A program made the position numbers and the translations under genes. Shown here piece after piece: positions 55,759 through 64,000 of a DNA stretch of 64,000 nt. The stretch spans positions 6,200,001 through 6,264,000 of the forward strand of contig JAHCVI010000001.1 of the NCBI GenBank assembly GCA_019096155.1, in the 5' to 3' direction. The first letter of the stretch is position 1; every line of letters starts with the position of its first letter. Below the pieces are notes generated by a model, which did not search any database, had not been told where the DNA came from, and saw only the letters and a program-made list of their open reading frames with translations. Source of the DNA: Staphylotrichum longicolle (taxonomy: Eukaryota > Ascomycota > Sordariomycetes > Sordariales > Chaetomiaceae).

Positions 55759-57610
55759 ATGAGCATCACGACTTTTCCCTCTCTTCGTCCACCGAAAACC
55801 CGCCAGCCAAGCGGCCCCCACCAGCACCAGCACCAGCACCAGCACCATTCACAGCACGACCGACACGGCCGACACGGTCTACACCCCCTCCCTCCCTCCC
55901 CCACCCAAACGCAGCAGACCCCGCCCCTCCACGTGCCCCCGCAAACCACCACCACCCGCGCGGCGGCGACAGCGGACCTCACCCGCCTCTCGGCGCGCGA
56001 GTATGCCCTCCGCGCGTCCGACGCGTCCGATTTCGCCTGGGCGTGGGAGCGGTGCCTGGCCCCGCGGCTGGTTGGCCTGCTCGGGCGGTACTGCGGGCGC
56101 TGCGACGGCGAGGGCGATTGCGACTTTGCCGTCGATGTGCACACCTTCCCCGAGGCGTGCTTACCCCAGGCACAGGCGGGCGGGAACGCGGTGCCGGTGC
56201 CGGTGCCGGTGCCGCGCGTCATCTTTATTAGCGTCAATGACGGCAACCACGACGGCAACAACTGGGGCGGTGGCGGTGGTGGCGGCGGTGGTGCCGGGAC
56301 TACCGTCGGGCTGGAGGAGACGCTGCGATCCGAGGTGGCACACGTCGTGCCCGAGCGGTTCCGCCCCGTGCACGTCGAGTTCCGGCGCGGCGGGGTGCTG
56401 CGGCGGGCGAGCTGGTGGTGGGGCGCCGGCGGAGGCGCGAGCGCGAGCGCAGTCGTGGGTGACGACGGCCGGGACCGGGTGTGCGCGCCCAAGAACGTGA
56501 CGTTCCGCGCGACGCCCGTGATGGGCATGTCGATCGGGCCGGTCAACGCGCGGGACGCGGCGGGGTCGCTGGGCGGGTTCGTGCGGGTCGGCGCGGACGT
56601 GTACGCCATGAGCGCGTTCCACGTGTTCGAGGACGCCGTCCGGGCGTCCGAGACGCGCGTGTGCCACCCGGCCGAGCCGGACCTGGCCGTGATCGTGCCG
56701 CCGGATCCGGCGGCCCGGCCGTACCCCATCGGAGCGGTGAGCATGGGCGCGCCGACGGGGACGTTCCGGCCGTCGCTGACGTTTCGGGGGATGCGGATGG
56801 CGAGCGAGGATACCCTGGTGGAGATGGACTGGTGCCTGATCGGGCCGGTGCGGAACGGCGTGAACGTCCTGCCGATGCCGAGTTTCCGGATGGGTGAGTG
56901 TGTGAGGGTCGAGACGACGGCGCGCGTCGAGGGCAACACCGAGGTCTACGCCGTGGCGCGGACGAGCGGCTACTCGCTCGGCTTCACGTCCGATGTTCCG
57001 GGGGTGCAGAAGATCGGCGGCCAGATGAGGAGGGAGTGGACGGTCAGACAGTATTCGCCCTTTAACAACCCCGATGACGGCCGGACGCGCGCGCCGTGGC
57101 AAACGCTGGAGCAGTGGTGAGTTCTTTCATCTCGGGTACGTCCCCTTTGTGCGGCTGTCTCGGAATCCAAGGGACCGAAGAGATGTCCTCCGAGGGGTGT
57201 GCTTGTCCTGTTCAGGCTTCGACAAGACCGCTGAGAAGGGGATGAGGTCGCTGACATCGGGTAGGGTAACCAGCGGGACTGGCGTTCCGGGAGACTCGGG
57301 GGCGTGGCTGATGCGGCGTTCGGACAATGCCCTGATCGGGCTGATCTGGGGCCGCAACCACGACGGCGGAGACCCCCAGAAACGGACCCGGCTCACGTAC
57401 TTCACGCCCATGGTCGACATTCTGGCCGAGATCGAGGAGAAACACGCACCCGGTGAGGAGGTGGCGCTCCCAATGTACCAGGGCCAGCCGGCGCCGGAGG
57501 TCCAAGTCCGCAGCCAGCGCGGGGGGGCATCGGTTGACGTGTCGGACGGGCCGTGGAGTGTTTTTTCCCTGAGGGCAATCCGCGAACATCACCACTTCAG
57601 GCGAACTTGA
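55759..57610 (+). CDS. Chymotrypsin-fold serine protease-like protein
   Basis: Probable trypsin-like peptidase, or pseudo-peptidase, of a type seen in fungi. Exons 55759-57116 and 57172-57610 give 598 residues with the preferred splice TG/G (donor GTGAGT, acceptor CCAAG). The alternative acceptor at TTCAG 57214 does not keep frame. Residues up to about 75 are His/Gln/Pro low complexity. A unique domain follows (LTRLSAREYALRASDASDFA, with C-G-R-C). Then comes the protease-like part: H288 in SAFHVFEDA, a candidate Asp D357 in VEMDWCLIGP (or D308), and nucleophile S495 in GVPGDSGAWLM, followed by IGLIWGR as in S1 folds. No signal peptide. The N-terminus is uncertain: an overlapping frame from ATG 55512 also reads protein-like (YSPDVFLSDDDDHL), so a missed intron or indel is possible. 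Confidence 0.7.
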
Positions 57611-60600
57611 TCCCAAAACCACTTTGCCGATGGCGTGATACCATGGTATGGGAGAGTGCTTGACCGGCATCCTGGAGTGGAGGAAGGTTTGAGACCACGC
57701 GACCCGTCTAAGATTCGTCCTCCAAGAGTTGAACCAACGGGGACTTCGGTCCTGATGGCAGATCCGCCATCCACGCCGTCAAGCAGCCATGGCGATGGCT
57801 GGACTCCAAGGATGCATCCTCAAGACAAGACGCTCGCGGAACTGGAAACTGGAACTGGACCCCAAGCCTGGCTCGCCGTTGCTGGAGCTCTCGGCCTCGG
57901 TGTCGATACTCTCATTTCTTAATCTGGCAGATGAAGTCCCTGGGGTTTGATTATGTGGCCAGCCATATCCACATCGCTGAAGAAATGGCAATGGCATCAT
58001 CGCGCCTGTCCGGACCAAGACAACGTTTAACCGCGAAGCTCCCTGAACTGTCGAGAATGGATTCCATTTTGGGCAAGATGTCGTGGCTGAGAGTTTGAAG
58101 AATGAAAGAGCAGGAACAGACAATCAGTCTCACGGGGTTCGGGGCATCGAGCAAGTCCGAAGAGTGACCAACGAGGGGTCGTCGAGACCGAGCTCCACGG
58201 ACACCATTTTGCTCGAATGATCCTCACCAAGTTTTCGTCCGGCGGATGTTAATCCGAAGTCCCCGAAGGCTGTTGAGAGGGAACCATGGACCGGTGCTTC
58301 ACCGAGCGCGCCTCAAGGGCCGGGCGACGGTTCAATCGCAGGGAGTGGTGAGGTTTGAAAGACCATGATTGGTCAAGGCGCGGTTGCCTTCGATAGTCCT
58401 CAACGCAATGCGGCGGCCGGTGTGCTTTCGTGATTATTCATAAGCGGGGTGCCAGAGAACTGCACTTCTTGGGAGGGTGTAGTTGGACGGCACAAGGCTG
58501 CGAGAATCAAGTGCGAGGTTCGTGTTACCCTTCAGCCCGGGCAAAAGATGCTCAACCGGAGCCTTGTCGATATGGGGACGGATGCACCGAAGTAGCATCC
58601 AATGGATGTACAATACGGGACGATTTCCTCTTGCGACATGCGTGTGGTCATTGCACTCGTATCAGGCAGTTAGCGAGGCCGATGGACCGCCGAGAGACAA
58701 TGAGATAGTGGTGGCGTTTATATTTCGATGTGACCTACTCTGTGTGGCATGCGGCATTCCCCTCTTGTTGTTGAAGAAGCGGGGTCTAAGATCCGAGACC
58801 GTGGCCCGGGATTCCGAGAAGAGGTACCCGTTGGCCCCGTTTTGCATCATCTCGCTTTTCATCTTGCAGGATCAGGTGCAGAAAGGGTCAGCACGGACAT
58901 GCGGTTCGCAGGACCTCCAGGGCTGGCTGCAGGCGGAAATGCAGGTGGGCGGCCCGCAGTGTCGTTCCCCGCCCCCGCCCCGCGTCTTGCTGTGGACAGA
59001 GCCTCTGCATGGGCCAACAAGGACGGCTCGGGAGAATCTGCGCCATCCCGCGATTAGTTACTAGGCAGCCATTAAGTTATCTCCGCAGCCCAGGCCAAAG
59101 AAGGCAAGCGAGGTCAACCCGCCGCTCTAAGCCGGGACGCCTTCGAGTCTTGTCTTCGTTTCTTGGAAATGACGTAAGATACCTAGATCAGAGTTGTAAC
59201 TTCCTGTCACTGCCGTGTAAAGTTGCACAACGACGTGTGCCTCCTCACCGAAAAGATGTGTTCTGGAGCACAGATCTTGTGACTGAGATCCCGCAGCTAC
59301 CCGTCGTCGAAGGTGTGACTGCATGACGGACAGTGTGGCCGACTTGATAGGGCTGAGGACTTTGCGAGTGCAGACTGACCATGGGAGCCTCGGGGGCTGA
59401 CGACGTTGACCGAAGACTTAAAAGAACTCGGGATCGATTCCTGTTGAGTTGACTCGTCAAAGGCAAACCTACCACAGTGGAGGCTCCAAATGGGGGGAGG
59501 TGGGGGGTCATCTGTTTCCTCTCAACATGATTGATGACTTTGCAGGCCCGTTTCTGCGTCTCGCTCAAAGAAGCGAGGCTCTCTGTCCGAGCTGCAAGCC
59601 CGCATCTCTTGTCAGTTTAGAGGCTAGCACGGCTGCAAGCATATTCCCGAATAGGGCATGGCCGAGAGGGTTGTGAGAACATTGACCAATTAGGTTAACG
59701 TCGAGGCACGAGGAAGCATCGAGAGCGCGACTGTCCAATCACAGCTGCAAGGCAACCAACTGGCCAGGACAAGCGCATCGGGCAAAACCAACACGATGAT
59801 TCAATCACCAGATGCGGGAACCTGAGACGTTTCTGCCACGAGGCTGCGGTAAACTCACGCCGACAGCCGGCGGCCCGAGGCATCCTCGGTCTCCATGCCG
59901 CCTGGAATCGAGTTGGAATAGTCAACACTCCGACCTTCCTGCTGAGATATCGACTTTGAACTTTTGAAGCAGCAAGAGGCTGTTGCCCCTTGTTACTGTT
60001 GTGCCCCCCCGCCGTGTGATAATGACGAGGCGTGCGTGACGATCGAGTGTATAAAAAAAGCATCAAAAGCCCGGTCAGCGCGGCATCACCGAATACTTTG
60101 GTGGTGCTGCTGCGGCCTTTTTCAACTTTCTCCGGCTTCCATCCCACTCCTTTCAGATTCACCGTCAGCGAGTTGCCCGGCCAGTGCCTTGTCCAGGGTC
60201 CGAGATCGCCTTTGAAACACCTCAACTCTTGTCTCTCCATCGCACAGCATCCTCATCCGAGACCGGCGGTCCTTCAGATATTGCGCAACTGCGCCGCAAA
60301 AAGGCAGAAACCACCTCCTCGCAGCATGCAGAAAAAGGACGCGCAGCCCGAGAACAGGACCGAATGCCTTTGAAGGTGGGGGTTCGGGTTGGGGATGAGA
60401 GAACCTGCATGGCCGCCTTATCTCTTGGTTGTTGATGTGACAACTCAGCAGCCAGCCTTCCCTCAACCCCCTGATTAACATGTAACCCCCAAACAAACAC
60501 CAAAGTCCCCCAATTTACCAACCTTGCCAGATTCACCGATTAGTTATGTCGAGAAGCAAAGCTGAAGCGCCACAAGCTTCTGCCTCGCCAGGCTGCGCAG

Positions 60601-61189
60601 CAAATCGTTTCAGCTCGCCCACTGGGCGCCTAAAACAAGAGCACGTGTTTCTTGTGCAGAGTCGGCACATTCAAATGGGTTGTGGCCTCACAAAACGTGT
60701 GTCGTGGGGGAGGCGTCGAGAATGGCATGGAGGGCAAGAGATTTTGCCAGTGGAATGGAAAGCATCTGATTTCACTCGCCGACTGCTGGATGCCTTCAAA
60801 TCTCTGATGTCTTTGAGCTATTTTCTTCTTTCCTTAAACTGGCAGGGCATGTGAAGGTTACGCGCTCTGCCAGTGAATATCCGAGGTTTTAACGGCAGGG
60901 GCTTGAGCCGTGGGTTTCCTCGGTATTATTCCGGAGATGCCGATTTTTCAGTCGAATCATGGAGGACAGGCGGACAAGCGGACAAATTCTGACTTGGGTC
61001 TTACGTGTCGATGCTGTTGAGTTGAGTACAGCGGACAAATGGATTAGAATGATGTGCCGAGGAGTGGTGGAATTCTCCTTGCCATGTTTCAAGTACTGGA
61101 GGTCCACCCGCCGGGATGGCTTCATTCAACACTCCCTTACCTACCGTAGGCTGTGAGTTGAATCACACAGGATCTTCTCATGAAACACG
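57611..61189. other. Intergenic, no gene recognised
   Basis: About 3.6 kb. Just after the protease stop (57755-57922) two overlapping frames look mildly protein-like and could be a further exon, but no splice pair decides it. The rest shows only short frames. Confidence 0.45.
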
Positions 61190-61640
61190 AGTGAACTGTT
61201 CTCTTGACCGGCTCCGTGCTCTGAACTGTTCCTCTCCCAGACCTCCTGGGCTGTTCCTCTCCCTGAGCTGTTCCTTCCCCTGACCTGTTCCTCCCTTGAG
61301 CAGTTCCGCCCCCTGAGCTGTTCCTTCCCCTGCTGTTCCTTCCCTTGAAGGGTTCCTCCCCCCTGAGAAGTCTCTTCCCCTGAGCTGTCCCTTCCCTTGA
61401 GCGTTCCTTCCCCTTGGCTGCTCCTTCCCCTGGCCTGCTCCTTCCACTGAGTTGTTTCTTCCCCTGAGTTTTTCCTTCCCCTGAATTTGCCCTTCCCCTG
61501 AGTTTTCCTTCCCCTGAGCTTTTCCTTCCCCTGAGCTGTGCATTCCCTTAAGCTATCCCTTCCCTGAGTTAGCCCTTTCCCTGAGCTGTCCATTTCCTTG
61601 AGCTATCCTCCCCTGAGCTGTTCCTTCCTTCGGCGGTGAG
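61190..61640. repeat. Degenerate satellite, unit about 18 bases (TTCCTTCCCCTGAGCTG)
   Basis: Roughly two dozen imperfect copies of a 16-20 base unit. The minus strand stays open for 150 codons as a G/K/E/Q-rich low-complexity peptide (61593-61141), but without a non-repetitive flank, so it is not called as a gene. Confidence 0.85.
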
Positions 61641-61705
61641 GTACCGACTTGCAAAACAGGGGAGAAGTCATCGATTCTTTGACTCAAATGAAAGACAAAC
61701 AAGAA

Positions 61706-61915
61706 CCACATCATTCAAGTTCTGACTGCCAAATGCGCCTTCAGACTACCTTATCAAATAACCAGACTACCTTGCTATCGAAGGTTCTTGCTATCAAATG
61801 CCCTGGCTCTCAAATGCTCTGACTGTCAACCTGATGCCCTGACTTACAATGTCCTGATTACCAAACACCCTGATTTCAATATAAGATGCCCCCACCCCTG
61901 ACTGTCAGATATCTC
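61706..61915. repeat. Second degenerate satellite, unit about 20 bases (CTGACTGTCAAATGCC-like)
   Basis: About ten loose copies of a motif of the form CTGACTnnCAAATGCCCTG directly after the first satellite, separated by about 65 bases of unique sequence. Confidence 0.65.
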
Positions 61916-62998
61916 GTCTTTCTCATGTCTTGTTGCTTTGATTTCAGCTCGCTAGAGTCGGGTACTCACAAGCGGTCACGTTGTCGACTTAAAAAAACTC
62001 CTTTCTATATCAGATAACTAATGCTGTACCCAGGGCCAAAGAAGGAAACCAAGAAAGTGACAATCAGTGCCCAACTGGACTCTACCTAAGTATCTACCAA
62101 AGGTTCGCAAAAGTAAGTAATTGTGTCGCCACTATGACTTGCCTATAATGAGATCCCTTCTACTGCCAACGAAAACTTGTTTTGACTCGACAGTCGAGAT
62201 CGAGTATGATTAAGGTAGGTGCGTTTTGGAGAAGGAGAGACATCGTATCTCACTCGCGTATCTAACTGTTGAGGTATTGGCGTTGTCTTGATATGATTCG
62301 AAGAATGACTTTGATTCTCAGATTACCTAAGGTACATACGACCTTCCTCTCCTAATGACTCTGCCGCCTGGGTATAGAACTCCTCCCAATGCAGTTGTTC
62401 TTGTACATGATGGGCCCACACAGCAAACTGGGCTAGTTTCTTGCTTTTCTCCGTCCCCGTCGACACCCCGTCGCCAATTCCCAGCCACTTGTCCTTTTCG
62501 TAGAGTTGTCCAGGTTTGGCCAATCTTGTTCCTCCTTTTGGTGGACTGCTGTCTTCTGGAGCTCAGGTTTCAGTTGACTTGTTTCCAAGTCCCAAAATTC
62601 TGAACGCATGGGACCACATTCCAGTGGTCCCTGGGCTCGAACGTAAGGTATGTTGCTGGAGATTGTCTCCCCGGCCGGCGCAGCAGCATTTGCGGCTGTG
62701 TGTTGGATGGGACGCTGTACCCACCACGCTCATTAATGAGGTCGCGGGTGGGTTGCGCCATTGATAAGTTCCACTGTCCATGGGCACGCCGTGCAGCTCT
62801 GCAGCCTCGCCCAGGACAGTGTTGACAAAGGAAATGGCGTTTATGTGATCAGCTTGGTCGTGGCACGACCCTAAATGGCTGATCACACAATGGCGTTGAT
62901 GCCAGATCTGCGCCAACTCAACCACCCCTTGGTGGCAGACTGCAGGCCATGCTGCGAGTTACGACGTCCCAGTTTTTCTCTTGACTGTTCCCCTATGC
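61916..62998. other. Intergenic, no gene recognised
   Basis: AT-richer in its first half. Serves as 3' flank of the Est1-like gene. An ACATACGACC at 62334 resembles the start of fungal 5S rRNA but the following sequence does not. Confidence 0.5.
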
Positions 62999-64000
62999 TC
63001 AAGCGATCGCCTTCGCATCGGGAAGCTCCTCAAAGTCATCACTCTCTCCCGGAGTCGGAGGCATCTGCCCCGGGCCCTCGAGATCGAGCTCGACCTCATA
63101 CAAGGGATTGACCCCAAATGTCTTTGTTTCCTTGTCAAACCGCAGCCAGTTTCCTCCTTCCCTCTCGGCAATGCGGCAGCCGAGCCAGACGACCCGCCGT
63201 CTCCTCTCCTCCATCATGCTCGCCAACTCAAAGTACTTCTCGTCATCATCGATGCTCTCCTCCAGGACGAACCAGTGGCTGGGGAAATACATCTCCGTCC
63301 AAGAAAGACCTCTAAGCGCAAAGTCATCCGGGAGAGGCCGCTTGCGCGGTGTGGGCTCCTTGCCCTCGCCGTCCTTTTTGTCCTCACCTTCCTTCTTGCC
63401 ATCAACGTAGTTCTGCTCACTCCCGTCGCCAGCACCCACACTGCCGGGGAACGGAGCGCCGTCTTCAAAGAGAGGCGCCAGATCCGGCTGGGCCTGCGAA
63501 ACGTATTGAGAAACCGAAGGGATAGCCCCAATCAACGTATTGAGCATGGAGGCAGTGAGCTTCCATGGGATGTGCGGCGCCACGTGGGCCATGGCCTCCG
63601 GGCAGAACGTGAGATAGTGCAGAAAGACAAGCGAAACATGGAGGAAAGGCAGAATGTTGGAATCGCCAAAGCGGCGGCAGACGACGTCGTAGGTTCCGGC
63701 AAAGAGGCGGAGGGCGTTGGGGAGTTGCTTTGGGTTTGGGGCGGTCTTGCTGTCAGGGGACGCGGATACTTCGGAACCAGCGTCCTGCATCGGCGTGTCA
63801 TCATTATTATTTTGTGGGCGGAGGCGAGCTGCGGTCTTGAGGGCCACGGTGATGGGGTTCTTGTCGTCCCCATATCCCGTGACGGCACAGATATTGGAGA
63901 TGGCCATGTGGTATCTGTAGCGACGGTCAGATTCCGAGTTTCATAACATCCAAACAGTCACCTACCCAGACTCGAGCCATCTGCGCGTGGAGCGGCCGAT
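62999..64000 (-). CDS. Est1/SMG7-like protein, 3' part (runs off the window)
   Basis: C-terminal 300-odd residues of a protein with the Est1 DNA/RNA-binding domain, a family working in telomerase recruitment and nonsense-mediated decay (Est1, Ebs1, SMG5-7). Visible exons are 64000-63966 (partial) and 63914-62999, joined over a 51-base GTAGGT...TACAG intron to read RRWLESGYHMAISNICAV. Matching features are ARLRPQNN..., LRLFAGTYDVVCRRFGDSNI, LPFLHVSLVFLHYLTFC and the strong signature LPDDFALRGLSWTEMYFPSHWF. After it come KYFELASMMEERRRRVVWLG and a less conserved acidic tail ending ELPDAKAIA. A charged K/E/D insert (KKEGEDKKDGEGKE) lies before the signature. No PIN domain is present at this end, which argues against SMG6. 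The N-terminal 14-3-3-like part lies beyond 64000. Confidence 0.8.

Noticed and set aside
62334..62343. ACATACGACC, the usual first bases of fungal 5S rRNA
   Set aside because: Following bases do not match 5S rRNA and no internal control region is present.

Overview
The window is nuclear DNA of a filamentous ascomycete. Genes carry short introns (about 50-115 bases) with GTRNGT donors, CTAAC/CTGAC-type branch sites and YAG acceptors. Codons favour G or C in the third position, and long gene-poor stretches lie between compact genes. The gene set (a fused acetylglutamate kinase/AGPR, an Och1-type mannosyltransferase, a ThiF-family TCD protein, a small six-cysteine secreted protein) points to Sordariomycetes, probably Sordariales. 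This assignment is by recollection of families, not by a search.

Layout. 1-15 kb is housekeeping and gene-dense: mitochondrial ribosomal protein uS14m (+), lipoyl synthase (-), a synaptobrevin v-SNARE (+), the two-enzyme arginine polyprotein Arg5,6 (+), a RanGEF of the RCC1 family (-) and quinolinate phosphoribosyltransferase (+). 15-23.5 kb is gene-poor. It holds a small predicted protein behind a leader intron, a candidate 83-residue protein built on a perfect 11 x 9-bp minisatellite, and several decayed tandem repeats. 23.5-31.4 kb carries an unusual bZIP factor, RNA 3'-phosphate cyclase, a TCD-type tRNA threonylcarbamoyladenosine dehydratase with a damaged 5' end, and a short-chain dehydrogenase. 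31.7-41.1 kb carries a small secreted cysteine-rich protein (one-base frame break), an ACSF2-like acyl-CoA synthetase, an Och1-like mannosyltransferase and a mini F-box protein. 44-50.5 kb has two intrinsically disordered proteins of unknown function. One of them, a spliced acidic protein, contains a 24-bp coding repeat. 50.5-64 kb is mostly non-coding, with a striking hairpin, a CT-rich 57-bp minisatellite in front of a chymotrypsin-fold protease-like gene, two abutting degenerate satellites, and the 3' part of an Est1/SMG7-like gene running off the right edge.

No operon-like or clustered pathway is visible. Links are functional only: lipoyl synthase, Arg5,6, uS14m and probably the acyl-CoA synthetase act in mitochondria. 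The v-SNARE and Och1-like protein belong to the secretory pathway. uS14m, TCD, RtcA and the Est1-like protein touch RNA. No rRNA, tRNA, intact transposon or CRISPR array was found. The most interesting items are the Gly-Ala-Cys repeat protein (17.7 kb), the spliced acidic repeat protein (49.7-50.5 kb), the protease-like gene with its satellite promoter (55-57.6 kb), the intron-like hairpin (52.7 kb), and two genes broken by single-base loss in C runs, which may be real decay or assembly error.
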